Source: Bradyrhizobium roseum (lineage in GTDB: Bacteria > Pseudomonadota > Alphaproteobacteria > Rhizobiales > Xanthobacteraceae). From it: a stretch of DNA of 64,000 nt. Location of the stretch: assembly GCF_030413175.1 (NCBI RefSeq), contig NZ_CP129212.1, forward strand, positions 4,340,001-4,404,000, read 5' to 3'. Positions 31,376-42,386 of this stretch are shown here, in pieces. The position numbers were made by a program, and so were the translations under genes. The notes under the pieces are model-generated. The model made no database searches. It saw only the letters and a program-made list of their open reading frames with translations, and was not told where the DNA came from. Every line of letters begins with the position of its first letter. Position 1 is the first letter of the stretch.

Positions 31376-34300
31376 TCACCGTCGCGTCCCTACTGGGGAC
31401 GTTCGTTCAGCTCGTTTCTCCGCAGCGAGCGCTGCCGTCTGCTCTTCGGTCAGCGAACCCAGGCCGATAACTTGATAGGGGCTATTCGGATTGTAGCTTC
31501 GCTGATCACGCGCCCGGCGCCGACTTTCGTCGTCTTCGTTCGCCGGGCCGCCGTCGCCGCCGCCATAGCCCAGCACCTCGACAATGATGACGGAGGGACG
31601 CTCCGGCGGCGCGGCCTGGGTCGCATCCTTCAGAGCATCGGATGCCGCCTTGTCCTTGGTCTCCACCATCAGCGGGACTGAATCAGCCGTTGCTTTGGGC
31701 AAGCCCTTGATCGCACCGCCCGCATGGATGTTTTCCGCTCCCAGGATCTGCAGCGCGCCGAGATAAATACTGCCGCTTACCCTGATGCCCGCGTCACCGG
31801 CATTGATGGTGCCGCTCGGTGCATAGAGATCGACATCCGACAGGGGTGCATCCGGCGCGCCCTGCTGGGTGGAGATGCCACTGCCGGCGAAGTTCGGATT
31901 AACGCGATAGCTGATGTTGCCGTCGGGTGACAGCGAATAGGTCGTCGGCGGAGTGGTCAGGGAAGACTTGCGGCCCTTGCCGGCATCGATGTCGCCGTAA
32001 GTCGACCAGATGGTGATGTCGCCGCCGCGCGCGGTGAGCACGCGCGACTTGTTGATGATGGCGCCCGAGCCGGTAGTGATGCGGATTTCGCCGCCATTGA
32101 TGGTGAGAACGCCGTCGCGTTCGCCAACGGCATTCGAGGACAGCGCACTCACCTGCAGGATGCCGCCCGGCGCGACGATATCGACGTCACCGCCGAGATA
32201 GGTCCGGATCATCGATTGCTGCATGATGACATCACCCTGCCAAGCGGTTTTGCCCGCTTTCTCGGCGCCCGGAAACAGGGTCGCGAGCGCCTTGTAGCCG
32301 CGCTCGTATCCGAGGCCCTGGTCGCCGAGGCCGTCGAGCTGGCCACGGCCGGCGGCGCGCAGTTCGCGCGACAGCACCTTGTCGACCAGGAACTTGCGAT
32401 GATCGGCGAAGCGAGGTTCGCGAATCGCCGCGAGCGCCGCCTCCAGCGACAGGTTCGGATCGCCCGTGACCTGCCGCATGAACGAGACCAGCGACACGAG
32501 ATACTCGGGCCGCACCGCGGCTTTGGTCGGATCGAGATAGGCATCGATGAAGGCGTCATAGCGCGGACCGTCGGCCGTCCCGGCGAGCACCAGCAGGCTC
32601 GCGCCCTGCCGCGGCAACAATGGATTGGAGTAGGTTGTCGGGTTGCCTGAGCCATTCGAGGTCTCACCGTTACCGACCGTCTGGATCCCTGCACCGCTGC
32701 CGAGGAACACGTCGCGGCCGGCCTCGACGAGCGCAAAGCCGGGGCCGTCTATCGAGATCGGGCCTTGACCCAGATTGATGTCGCGACCGGCCTGCAGCAG
32801 GGTCAGATCCGAAGCGTGGATATTCTGGGCGCGCAACTGCAGATTATTGATGTCGCGCCCGGCACGAATCCTGATCTGCTCTGGATAGTATTGCGCCGTG
32901 CTCATGCGAGGACTGCCGACCGTGAGATTGCCGGAATTCGCATAGAGCCGACTGGGCTCGAAATCGCTCTGATGCAACAGTCGGTCCGGGCGACTGTCTC
33001 CACGGGCGCCGGCGGGGAAATACCCCCACAAATCCCCGCTGGGATAATCGGACGGAATGCCCCACAAAACCTTTTCGTCGACGATCAGCTTGAGCGGCCG
33101 AAGCACTGATCCGACCTTCTCGGGATCGTCCGGCGACATTACCAGGTTGGAATAGGCCGAGCCACTGAACGTACCAAAGCCCGTCAATTTGATGTTGATC
33201 GAGTCCTGCGCCCAAAGATCGAGATTCCCACTTGCTGACGGCCACAGCACCATGCCGCCTTCGATCGTGATGCTGCCGGCAGCCGCGATCGCTTTGATCC
33301 GCGGGGGCGTGTGAACGAGGGGTCGCATCGCCGTGAAGTAAGCCGAGGTGGAGCTCCCGCTGAAGTTCTGCCAGGCCGGGGTAGCAGCCTGATAATGGAG
33401 TGCCGCATTCCAGAGGCGGACATCACCACCGACCGAGAGCAGGGTCAGATCCGTGTCGACCCCATAGGTCGAGAAATAGCTACGCACACTCGCGCCTACC
33501 TGGCCCTGGGCTTGCGACCACAATGTCGGATTTCCGATCGCGCCAAGGTCGATCGCGCCCCCGGCGATAACCGTTAGGTCGGCATCGCCCAGCGCCAGCG
33601 CCGTGCGGATGGGGACCGTGCGCGTGGTTACAGGAGTGACATTTCTCTCGCTGTATAGCGCCGTGCGATTCGAGGTGACTGCGCGCCCGGCGGTGATCGC
33701 CCCGGTGCCGTGGTCCACATAGTAGACGCCGCCAACGACATCGCGGCCGGCGCGTACGGTCATATCTCCGCCGCCGGTGATGACCAGTCTCTTGGCCTCG
33801 CTGGCTGTGCGGCCGCCGCCGACACGCCCCTGCGTCGGTGTCGAGACCGAGACATTGGACACGTCACGGCCCGCCTCGAGCGAGACGTTACCGCCGCCCA
33901 GCGCGGCCACGCCCTGCTGGAACGTCGCGAAGTTGATCCACCAGGAAGTCTGCGCGCCTGACAGAAAAGCGCCGTCGTTATTTTCCGACGCCGGATAATT
34001 AGTGGTGTTCGAGTTTCCCATCCGCCAGAGCCAGTCGATGATCATCTGGTCGCTGGCGACCAGCGTCTTGACGTCGTTCTGCGCCCTGATCTGGACGTCG
34101 CCGCCGCCTTGCGTGAAGGCCGGGTTATAGACGTTGCCGGTGTAGGTGCCGCCCAGCGACGGATCGGCGACGCGCGCGCCGGCCGTGTAGATGACCGAGG
34201 TCTGGTCGGCGAGTACTAGATCGTTGCCGGCAGCGATCGTGATCGAGCCGGTGCCGGTGCGCACAAGTGTGCCGCTGCCGAGCCGGATATTGCCGGAAGT

Positions 34301-37300
34301 GCCGTCGGCGAACGCCGCCAGCGGACGCACCGCCATCGGATTCGCCGCGCCGAGGTCGGCGCCGCCGACCAGGCGATAGGACCAGGATGCGGCGTCGGTG
34401 CCGACCGCCGCGGTCATCGCCGCGCTGGCGAACCCGTCCGACAAGCTGCCGTTCAGCACCAGGTTTCCGCCCGCCCGCAAGGTCAATACGCCGGCCTCGC
34501 CGCCGTAACGCGCTGCGTGCAGGTCCGTCGCGGTGGACAGCGTGAGATCGCCGCTCGACGCCAGCTCGACGCCGGGCACCAGATGGAACGTCGGGTCGGA
34601 ACTGCGGCCAAGCCGGGCCTCGATGCCGGCCGCGTAAGCCGACATGAAGCCCGCAGCGTCGGCGAGCGCACCGGGCAACGCCGTATCGACCGCGGTGACA
34701 CCGTAGCTGCGATAGGCTTCCGCGACGATCCGGCCGGCCGTCATGGTGGCTGCGGCGTTTACGAGCTTCGCGCTGCCGTCGCTGTCATCGCGCTTGAAGC
34801 GCAGCCGGATCTCGCCCATGCCGTTGCGGCCGCCCAGCGCCTCGATCGTCGCGCCGGCCCCGAGGTCCATGCTGCCGTCCGCCGCCACGAGTTCGATGAG
34901 CCCCGAGCTCTCCTTTGCACTGCCGGCGTTGGCGCGCAGGATCGCGCCGCCGACGACCGTGAGGTCTTGCCTGGCGGCAAGCCGGACTGCCCCGCCTGCC
35001 GCTCCGCTGACGTCGATCGTCCCGGTCACCCGGACACCGCCGGCATCGGTCGCCAGCGTGAAGCTGCGCGCGCGTGTCTCGCCGTCGATGACGACGTCGC
35101 CGCTGCGCAGGCGGAAGCCGAGGTCGCCGTCGAACCCACCTTGCCTCAGTCTGCCGCTGAGGGCGCCGAAGGCGCTGACCGCACTGGCATCCAGCGTGAA
35201 GTTGCCGCCCCTGCCCGCCCACAGGTCGCCGTCAAGCCGGGCCTCGTGCAGCGGGGTCGCAATCGACAAGGTGCCGGCGGCGCCATTTCCGCTGCCGGAG
35301 ACGTCGAGCAGCGATCCGGCCTGCGCCCACACCCTTCCCTGGTCTGCGGTCAAGGCAATGGTGCCGGCGGCAATATCGGCTTGCTGGTCGTAGAAGGTGC
35401 GCGAGAAGCCTTGCGCCCGGGTGATCGATCCCGACGTCAGCGTGACGTCGCCGCTGGTCGCCCGCAGCGACAGCGATCCAGCCGCGAGGTCGATCAGGCC
35501 GCCTTGGGTGATCGCACTGGCGGTGATCGCCAGGCGGGCGCCCAGCCGCTCCGCGCCGCCGCTCGCCGGCGTGCCCGTCATCGCGAACGTTCCGGCGGTC
35601 GTCCAGTCCTGCGACGCGCCGCTCTCTGCCGTCAGACGCGGGGCGTCGAAGGCGAGATTGGCGGCCGCGAAGTCCGTCGTGCCCGTACCGCGGCCGACGA
35701 TGGCCGTGCTGGCGGAAATCCGTATCGTATTGAATCCGGTCACCGCCTTGGTGCCGGCGCCGAACGAGAACGTGTTCGCAGCGACGACGAGACTTCCGCC
35801 GACGCCGCCAAGATTGGTGTTGGTAGCGCCCAGCGTATTGGTGAACGCGACCTCGGCGCCGGCCACGGTCACGGCGGAGCCGGTGCTGCCGTTCAGTGCC
35901 GCAGCGTCGAGCAGCAGGTTCGTCAGCGTGAACGTGCCGTCGGCGTTGCGACCACCGAGGGCCACCTCGCCGTAGAAATCGATCGATGAGTAGCTGCGCA
36001 GGCGCAGATCGGTAGCGCCCATCAGCGCCGCGAGCGAGCCGCCGGATAGAACGAGACCATCCGGGTTGGTCGGCGGCGTCCCGATGCTGATGCGACCGCT
36101 CGATACGTCGAGCACCTTGGCGAGAAGGGCAGCGCTGGCCGACACCGTGGTCGATTTGGTGGCATCGAGCAACAATGCGCGTCCTCGCAGCGTGGCGCCG
36201 CCCACCGTCAACGTGCCCTGCGTCGTCTGCGCGCCGTCGCGGATGACGCGTACAGCCTCGCCGTTCGACAGGCGCAGAAGCGCTCCGAAGTCGCGCGCTT
36301 GTGTCGTCACGTTGCCGCTCGCGTCTTTCACGGCCGCAACCGCCGGCTTGATCAGCATATCGCCTGATGATCGACCGGCCACCGATCCGCGGGCCTCGAT
36401 CAGGCTGCCGGCGACGATCTGGATTGAATCCTCTGACGCGAGCAGGATTTCGGGCGCGATCAGGGCGTTGCGGTCGGTGCCGTCGGTTGCGACCACGATG
36501 CTGATCGCAGTGGCGTCCACCTCGAGACCGCGGACGGTCTGCAACCGGGTGCCGCCCAACAGCAGGCTCTCGCCGCCGAACGCCGACAATTGCGCGGCAT
36601 CGAGCACGAGATAGCCGGCGGCCTTGTAAGCCGCAGCGTCGACACCGCCAACAACCGCAATTTTGGCCGCCGAAATGTCGATCGCGGCGCCTCGCCCGCC
36701 CGCTTCGGGAGATCCCATGAGCGTGGCAGCGAGCGTGGCCGACAGCGTCGCCTGGATCTGCAAGGCCCCGGCATCCATGGGCAGACGGGGAATCGCAGTT
36801 ACCTCGGTGCCTTGCTGACGGCGGATGGCCTCGACGAAGTTCCCGGACCTGAAGTACTCGTTGGCGGTCCAGATTTTGTATTCCGAACGGCTGCGCGTGG
36901 TGCCGATCGGCGACACCTTGTAGGCTTGGCCGCGCTGATCGCTTATATCGGTGCCGCCGCTATAGCCGCGGCCCGCGACCAGTATCGAGCCGTCGGGAAG
37001 ACGTGCCGATCCGCTGAACTCGTAGAGCGGTTGCCCGTTGCTTGCGTTCTGCGGCGCCAGCCGATAGGCGCCGGGCAGCAGCGCGTAACTGGCCGGCAAC
37101 ACGACGTAGTCGCCCGCTGCGATGCCATTGCCGCCATCGAGATGGACGATCCGCTTGCCGACGTGGTTCGAGACCATGCCGATCGGCATGATGGCGACGG
37201 CGCCGCCATATGTCAGATAATCGGAGGAGCCTCCGGATCCCGGAATGAACTGGTAGGCAAGCAGATCGCCGCCGCCCGAGAGGTCGATGACCGAGCCAGC

Positions 37301-40300
37301 CTGCGTGTCGATGACGGGCGCTTTGAGGGTAAGCCGCTTCTCCGGCGGCGACAGGATCGGGGTCGTCGCGCTCTGGCTCGTGTACCAGAGCGTCTCGTCG
37401 ACGACATTGCCGAAAGGAACGACCAAGCCGGCGCCGGAGACGGACGTCAGGCTGCCGGGAGCGAGCGTCAGGCTCGTCGCGGCATCCAGCGTGATCTGTC
37501 CGAACGGCGCCCGCATGGTGCCGCTCTGCACGATCGTCGGCGCGGTCAGCGTGAGGCTGCCGCCGGCCGAAAGCGGTGCGACGGGACGCGCGCCGTTCTG
37601 AATGACGTTGATGATCTGCGTGGCCGTGATTTTCGCGGTGCCGAGCGTCGTCGGATAGATCTGGCCGGCGTTGAGGGTCAACGCGCCGTCCACAAACAGG
37701 CTTGTCGGCGCGGCGGCGGTGCCCCCCGACATGAGCAAGTCGCCAGTGCTGTTCAGGGCAACGTCGGCAAAGCCCTTGAACGCAGCCCCGCCGATTTCGA
37801 TCTGTTGCGCATGGACCGAGAACATGCCGGCACGGCTCGCCGCAGCAACCGAAGCCTTGCCGGCAGAGAGGGTCACCAGCGGAGCCGTGAGGCTGGCGCT
37901 GGCACCGCTGAAACCGGTCAGCACGGGCGCAGAAACAGAGATATTCCGGCTGGCCGCGATGTTCACGCCATCGCCAAAGCGGACACCGACTTTCGAACTG
38001 GTCAGACTGACGCCCGCAAAGCCACCATCTTGAAACGCGGACTGCCGAACCGCGAGTTCAGTGATCACGGGATTGTAGTTCATCTTCGTGTAGACGAAGG
38101 GACTGGCGACGGTGCCGCTGCCGCTGCGGATGTAGTAGATCGAATTATATAGACTGAAGACATCGAGTGCGGCCTGGGTGATCGTCGGATCGACCTCCTG
38201 CAGCGAAACGCGATAATTTTCCCACCCTGCTCCACCAGGGGCCAGTGCGTCGTCGTTGAAAACGGTCAGGAGACGGCCGCTGCCGCCGGTCACGGCAGCA
38301 ATGACCTTGTTCCGTTCCGCCACCGTGATCGAGGTTGCCGGCATGGCCGCGCCGGGAAATTGATTGAAGATATCGAGGTCCTGCGCGGAAGTGCGGGATT
38401 GCCAGACGCCATTGGCATCCTGATAGTAAACCGTCGATGGTACAGCAGGGACCGTCACGTTCGATGGTGAACCGACGTTGAGTGACAGCGTGCCCCCCGC
38501 CGCGCCGTCTCCGCCTGCATTTGCAACGAGCGTGCCAGCGACGAGCCCTTGGCCTGCGATGACGATCGATCCGCCGTTGCCGGCGACCGTCAAAGGTTTG
38601 TATGTCGGCCGCGACAGACCAGCGTGCGCCTCGATAATGTCGATGTCGCCGCTCGTGCCGGACACGTCGATCAGCGAGCCGACCCGGGTAATGACCTCGT
38701 TCTGAGCGGTCAGACCGACAGAGCCGCCATCGAACACGTCGTCGCTGCGCACCCCGCGTGCATCTGCGACGATGCGGGTTGCGCCACGTGCGAGCAACTG
38801 CGCCGTCGAAGCCACGGTGACGTTCCTGCCCGTCACATTTATCGAGCCGGCCGGCGCGTCGATCTTGCCGGCTATGATGACGTCGCTGGTGCCGCCGTTG
38901 ATGACGACGCTGCCGCCGATCCCTGCCCCAATCCTGGTGTTGGCGCGCAGGACGAAATTGCCTGTTGTCGTCATGTTCAGGACGACCCCGGGGCGCTGGC
39001 CGTCGGACAGCATCGTCGGGGCAGCGACGGCCGCAACGGATTCAGTGGAAGCTCGATATCTGTAACCCGGAGACAGCACCTTGGTCTGGACCTGCGGCGC
39101 CAGCGTCACGCCGTCCTGGATGCTGGCGAGCCCGAAGGAGAAGTTGCTGAATCCACCACGGTTGAAGAAGGAAGGATCCAGCGTGATGAGGCTTCCAATC
39201 GGCGCGCCGCCTCCCGGGGCGATCGAGACCGCTGGCGAGTTGAGCAATATGAGCGATCCACCGGCCGGTGCTGCGGCCACCTGGTCTGAAAGGGCGACAC
39301 CGTAAGCGCTCATGGTCACCGGCCTGAGGTCCATGGCCAGCGTACTCGTGAGCGTGATCGAGCCGGCCTTGCCGATCGAAACCTTGCCATTGGCGCCGTG
39401 CGTCGCCCCGGCGTCCGCGGCGAGCGTGGAGCCGGACTCGAAGACCAGCCGGAAGCCGGTGCCCTGCGCTCCAAAGGTAACAGAGCCGCCGTTGCGCGCT
39501 TGGTCGGACACGGGCAACGAGAACATCTCATTGCTCCACTGTCCGCTCACGTCGATCCTGGCGCTATTCTTCACGATCACGTTGCCGATGCCGGTGATCG
39601 AGACGGTCCCGCCGGCGATGCGGATCGAGCCGTCGACGGTGGTCGACCGCCCTTCCGGGACGCCGCTATAGACCGAGAACGACGCGCCTGGCCGGAGACG
39701 AAGGTCGACGTCGGAGGCGAAGACCTTGTTGCCGTCCGTACGAATGTCGATCTTGGACAGGCCGCTCTCGTTGAGCATGTCCGTCGACAATATCAGGGTC
39801 GAGACCCGTTCGGAGGGCAGCGCGCTGGCCATCGTGAAATTGCTCGGCAGTGACGCAGCCTGCGCCTGAAGCAGAAGATCGTTGGCGTTGAACGGCGTAT
39901 CCGGCGGCGAAATGGCACCGATCGTCAATGAGCCGCCGGCCGCCGGCGCGTGAACCTGGCGCTCGCCGACAATCGCATCCGCGAGGATACCGCCATTCAG
40001 GACTTGCGCCTTCGCGTAGATCTCCAGCGAGCCGGCGGCCGCGCCTTCGACATAGCCCTTTTCGAAGCGCGTTTCGCGATTCCTGCCGAGCGGGCTGGTC
40101 CAGGTCTCGACAATGTTGTGACGGGCGTGGGAGACAGTGAAGCTCGAGTTGAGCCCGACATAATCCATATCCGCCGGAGCGCTTCCGATCGCGTAGCTTC
40201 GCCCATCCGCCCCCACCAGCTGGGTCGTGCGAATGTTGCCGTCGAGATACCGGATGGAGCCGCCCGATATGTTGATCGCAGCCCCGGCCGTGACGATCAC

Positions 40301-42214
40301 TTCGTTGGAATGGATCTTCACCAGGCCGCCCTTGACGGCGCGCTCGGTCATCGAAGTCGGCACGTTGGCGATATACTTGTTGGCGTCGACCACTGCCGTG
40401 CCCAGCCAGGTCGAGCCGTCGGCACGCTTGCCGCTGACGCGGCGGTCGACCCAGATCTTTTTGGCCTTGAGAATGCCGTCGCGCTGCAGCGGCGAATCGC
40501 GCAGCTCGTTCGCCCGCACTTCCACCTCGACCGAGTTGCGCTCCATCGGCACCTCGGCTTCGTAGACGCCGGAGACGTCGAGGATCGACCCGGCATGCAT
40601 CAGCAGGCGCGTGCCGGCCGATGGCGCGGCCGGCTGCACGTCGAAACCCTCGCGGGCGGACGCGTTGAAGTTCTCATCCGTGGCGCGCAAATCGATGTCG
40701 ATCTTGCCGGCCTGGGCCTGAACGTAGGCACCCTGAAGTTCGTCGGCGCCGGCTCCGATCTTCGTCTTGAGCTCGACCGTCTTGCCACTGATGCGCAGCA
40801 GCGAGGAATTGCCGGCCGATCCTCCCGTGCCGACCGCGTTGCTGGAATCGACGACGATCTGCGTGACGCTGTCCGCGCCGAACACGACCGCCCCCCCGCG
40901 CCGCTTGATCCCGCCATTCTGCCCGGTCAGAAACGAGTCCTCGCCTGCGATCAGGATCGTACCCGGCGCGTCGAGCGTCGTGATCGCGCGTATGACACCG
41001 TTCTGCGCCACGGTAGAGCCGACCACCGTAATGTTGCCCGCTTCAGCGGCGATCAAGCCGTTGTTGGTGACGACCATACCGACCTGCGCCGTGCGGTTGG
41101 CGAGCGACTGAAACAACGCCGGGTCGAAGATCCCTGGCGTATAGTAGTTGGGCAGCGCAGATACATAGGCCCGCATGCCGATCATACCGCCATCAACGCT
41201 GTTTGGAACGAGCCACACTTGCTCGCCCGCCGCGAGCATCACCTGCCCGCCATCGGTCGCCAGCGTGCCGGCGTTGGTCACGTTGGTTCCGAACAGGCCG
41301 AGCAGTCCGTTCTTGCCGCTGGCGATCCGTGCGCCCGCCTGCACCTCGACATTGCCGGAGACGGCGGGCGCCAGGGCATTGACGTTCGTCGTCCGCGGAA
41401 CGTCGCCAAAGGTCGGAAGCACGTCGGAATCGCTGCCTCCCCCGATCGGACCGATCAACTGGCCCGAATTGATCCCGGCCATGAACTGCTGGTTCGACAG
41501 GCTGAGCGACGACGCCACCAGCGAGCCGACATTGACCTGGCTCGCCCCGCCGAAAATGATGCCATTCCGGTTGATGACGTAGACCTGCCCTTCGGCCTTG
41601 ATGGTCCCGAGAATTCGGCTCGGCGCCGCGCTCGGATCGAGGACGCGGTTGAGCGCGATCCATTGATTGGCATTGGCGCCGCCGGCTGTCTGATTGAAAT
41701 AGAGATCCGTCTCGCGACCGACGTTGAAGCTTTCCCAGGTCAGGATGGCTTTCGACTGCGTCTGCTCGACGATGACGTTGCTGCGTCCACCGCTCGTGAC
41801 CTCTGTCGGCAGCTTGGCGCCTTGCCACAGGCCAGCGCCGCCGTCGGTGGCACTCGGCGTCGCGCCCGGCGCCACCTGCAGGCCGCCAGGCCGTAATCCA
41901 TTCGGAACCACGACAGGTTGCAGTCGCGCCGCTTCGCGTGCCGCCCCCTGCGCGTTCTGCATGGCCTGCATCGCCCGCTTCAATCCCGCCTGCGTCCTGC
42001 CGGCGATCTTCGCTGCCTCGATCTGCGACGCCGTCGCCGCGGTCACTGCCCCCGCTGCAGCGATCGGCGACGCCGGAGCGCCAAGCGAACGAGCATTTGC
42101 CATCGAACCCGTCGCCAGCAGCGCAAGCGCGCTGACACCTGCAAGAAGAGCGACAGTCCTGGCCGTGCGCTGGCACGAAACCGTTGATTGAACGACCGAT
42201 CCGCACTTCAGCAT
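31376..42214 (-). CDS. Giant filamentous-haemagglutinin-family exoprotein 1 (3612 residues)
   Basis: Start at ATG 42214 (MLKCGSVVQS), which has GGAG 6 bases upstream. A long signal peptide ends near residue 41 (ATGSMANA). An Ala/Gln-rich helical stretch (about 48-98) precedes the TPS/haemagglutination domain, which begins with GATPSATDGGAGLWQGAKLP (118-137). The domain has AILTWESFNVGRETDLYF and the family motif INRNGIIFGGASQVNVG. Thousands of residues of beta-helix-type repeats follow (GSLIDVSG-like, GGSVSLTA-like), then a DUF3739-like part with AGRDI repeats, and a tail with VIIVEVLGYGGGDGG and a basic end. Predicted to be a surface adhesin or secreted filament. Genes for an ECF sigma/anti-sigma pair lie directly upstream; no TpsB transporter is visible. 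Confidence 0.9.
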   Translation of the reverse strand: MLKCGSVVQSTVSCQRTARTVALLAGVSALALLATGSMANARSLGAPASPIAAAGAVTAATASQIEAAKIAGRTQAGLKRAMQAMQNAQGAAREAARLQPVVVPNGLRPGGLQVAPGATPSATDGGAGLWQGAKLPTEVTSGGRSNVIVEQTQSKAILTWESFNVGRETDLYFNQTAGGANANQWIALNRVLDPSAAPSRILGTIKAEGQVYVINRNGIIFGGASQVNVGSLVASSLSLSNQQFMAGINSGQLIGPIGGGSDSDVLPTFGDVPRTTNVNALAPAVSGNVEVQAGARIASGKNGLLGLFGTNVTNAGTLATDGGQVMLAAGEQVWLVPNSVDGGMIGMRAYVSALPNYYTPGIFDPALFQSLANRTAQVGMVVTNNGLIAAEAGNITVVGSTVAQNGVIRAITTLDAPGTILIAGEDSFLTGQNGGIKRRGGAVVFGADSVTQIVVDSSNAVGTGGSAGNSSLLRISGKTVELKTKIGAGADELQGAYVQAQAGKIDIDLRATDENFNASAREGFDVQPAAPSAGTRLLMHAGSILDVSGVYEAEVPMERNSVEVEVRANELRDSPLQRDGILKAKKIWVDRRVSGKRADGSTWLGTAVVDANKYIANVPTSMTERAVKGGLVKIHSNEVIVTAGAAINISGGSIRYLDGNIRTTQLVGADGRSYAIGSAPADMDYVGLNSSFTVSHARHNIVETWTSPLGRNRETRFEKGYVEGAAAGSLEIYAKAQVLNGGILADAIVGERQVHAPAAGGSLTIGAISPPDTPFNANDLLLQAQAASLPSNFTMASALPSERVSTLILSTDMLNESGLSKIDIRTDGNKVFASDVDLRLRPGASFSVYSGVPEGRSTTVDGSIRIAGGTVSITGIGNVIVKNSARIDVSGQWSNEMFSLPVSDQARNGGSVTFGAQGTGFRLVFESGSTLAADAGATHGANGKVSIGKAGSITLTSTLAMDLRPVTMSAYGVALSDQVAAAPAGGSLILLNSPAVSIAPGGGAPIGSLITLDPSFFNRGGFSNFSFGLASIQDGVTLAPQVQTKVLSPGYRYRASTESVAAVAAPTMLSDGQRPGVVLNMTTTGNFVLRANTRIGAGIGGSVVINGGTSDVIIAGKIDAPAGSINVTGRNVTVASTAQLLARGATRIVADARGVRSDDVFDGGSVGLTAQNEVITRVGSLIDVSGTSGDIDIIEAHAGLSRPTYKPLTVAGNGGSIVIAGQGLVAGTLVANAGGDGAAGGTLSLNVGSPSNVTVPAVPSTVYYQDANGVWQSRTSAQDLDIFNQFPGAAMPATSITVAERNKVIAAVTGGSGRLLTVFNDDALAPGGAGWENYRVSLQEVDPTITQAALDVFSLYNSIYYIRSGSGTVASPFVYTKMNYNPVITELAVRQSAFQDGGFAGVSLTSSKVGVRFGDGVNIAASRNISVSAPVLTGFSGASASLTAPLVTLSAGKASVAAASRAGMFSVHAQQIEIGGAAFKGFADVALNSTGDLLMSGGTAAAPTSLFVDGALTLNAGQIYPTTLGTAKITATQIINVIQNGARPVAPLSAGGSLTLTAPTIVQSGTMRAPFGQITLDAATSLTLAPGSLTSVSGAGLVVPFGNVVDETLWYTSQSATTPILSPPEKRLTLKAPVIDTQAGSVIDLSGGGDLLAYQFIPGSGGSSDYLTYGGAVAIMPIGMVSNHVGKRIVHLDGGNGIAAGDYVVLPASYALLPGAYRLAPQNASNGQPLYEFSGSARLPDGSILVAGRGYSGGTDISDQRGQAYKVSPIGTTRSRSEYKIWTANEYFRSGNFVEAIRRQQGTEVTAIPRLPMDAGALQIQATLSATLAATLMGSPEAGGRGAAIDISAAKIAVVGGVDAAAYKAAGYLVLDAAQLSAFGGESLLLGGTRLQTVRGLEVDATAISIVVATDGTDRNALIAPEILLASEDSIQIVAGSLIEARGSVAGRSSGDMLIKPAVAAVKDASGNVTTQARDFGALLRLSNGEAVRVIRDGAQTTQGTLTVGGATLRGRALLLDATKSTTVSASAALLAKVLDVSSGRISIGTPPTNPDGLVLSGGSLAALMGATDLRLRSYSSIDFYGEVALGGRNADGTFTLTNLLLDAAALNGSTGSAVTVAGAEVAFTNTLGATNTNLGGVGGSLVVAANTFSFGAGTKAVTGFNTIRISASTAIVGRGTGTTDFAAANLAFDAPRLTAESGASQDWTTAGTFAMTGTPASGGAERLGARLAITASAITQGGLIDLAAGSLSLRATSGDVTLTSGSITRAQGFSRTFYDQQADIAAGTIALTADQGRVWAQAGSLLDVSGSGNGAAGTLSIATPLHEARLDGDLWAGRGGNFTLDASAVSAFGALSGRLRQGGFDGDLGFRLRSGDVVIDGETRARSFTLATDAGGVRVTGTIDVSGAAGGAVRLAARQDLTVVGGAILRANAGSAKESSGLIELVAADGSMDLGAGATIEALGGRNGMGEIRLRFKRDDSDGSAKLVNAAATMTAGRIVAEAYRSYGVTAVDTALPGALADAAGFMSAYAAGIEARLGRSSDPTFHLVPGVELASSGDLTLSTATDLHAARYGGEAGVLTLRAGGNLVLNGSLSDGFASAAMTAAVGTDAASWSYRLVGGADLGAANPMAVRPLAAFADGTSGNIRLGSGTLVRTGTGSITIAAGNDLVLADQTSVIYTAGARVADPSLGGTYTGNVYNPAFTQGGGDVQIRAQNDVKTLVASDQMIIDWLWRMGNSNTTNYPASENNDGAFLSGAQTSWWINFATFQQGVAALGGGNVSLEAGRDVSNVSVSTPTQGRVGGGRTASEAKRLVITGGGDMTVRAGRDVVGGVYYVDHGTGAITAGRAVTSNRTALYSERNVTPVTTRTVPIRTALALGDADLTVIAGGAIDLGAIGNPTLWSQAQGQVGASVRSYFSTYGVDTDLTLLSVGGDVRLWNAALHYQAATPAWQNFSGSSTSAYFTAMRPLVHTPPRIKAIAAAGSITIEGGMVLWPSASGNLDLWAQDSINIKLTGFGTFSGSAYSNLVMSPDDPEKVGSVLRPLKLIVDEKVLWGIPSDYPSGDLWGYFPAGARGDSRPDRLLHQSDFEPSRLYANSGNLTVGSPRMSTAQYYPEQIRIRAGRDINNLQLRAQNIHASDLTLLQAGRDINLGQGPISIDGPGFALVEAGRDVFLGSGAGIQTVGNGETSNGSGNPTTYSNPLLPRQGASLLVLAGTADGPRYDAFIDAYLDPTKAAVRPEYLVSLVSFMRQVTGDPNLSLEAALAAIREPRFADHRKFLVDKVLSRELRAAGRGQLDGLGDQGLGYERGYKALATLFPGAEKAGKTAWQGDVIMQQSMIRTYLGGDVDIVAPGGILQVSALSSNAVGERDGVLTINGGEIRITTGSGAIINKSRVLTARGGDITIWSTYGDIDAGKGRKSSLTTPPTTYSLSPDGNISYRVNPNFAGSGISTQQGAPDAPLSDVDLYAPSGTINAGDAGIRVSGSIYLGALQILGAENIHAGGAIKGLPKATADSVPLMVETKDKAASDALKDATQAAPPERPSVIIVEVLGYGGGDGGPANEDDESRRRARDQRSYNPNSPYQVIGLGSLTEEQTAALAAEKRAERTSPVGTRR

Positions 42215-42386
42215 CGTCAACTCCATCTCTGTCGCCCAGGTCCGGACCGGAAGGTGTCCATCCATCGCGAGCGACCTACCTTTGAGATGACCGGATGGGC
42301 GTGAGACCGAACTGATTTGAGCGACAAGAGGAGAAAAATTCCAACCAACGGCGAAGGCCACGAGCGGTCCACCGCCGCCAGCCATG

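Noticed and set aside
30964..31379. Overlapping short frames on both strands between the tRNA-like relic and the first adhesin
   Set aside because: None has a good start, ribosome site or recognisable family, and they contradict each other on opposite strands.
39950..41896. Long plus-strand frames opposite the giant adhesin genes (also at 36590, 45519, 51096, 54741 and others)
   Set aside because: All are Asp/Arg/Gly-rich shadows of the repetitive minus-strand genes and have no starts or families of their own.
42215..42386. ECF-type promoter in the gap before the first giant adhesin (GGAATTTTT on the minus strand)
   Set aside because: A -35-like element can be picked out, but no -10 at proper spacing is shared with the equivalent gap at 57228-57394, so no promoter is called.
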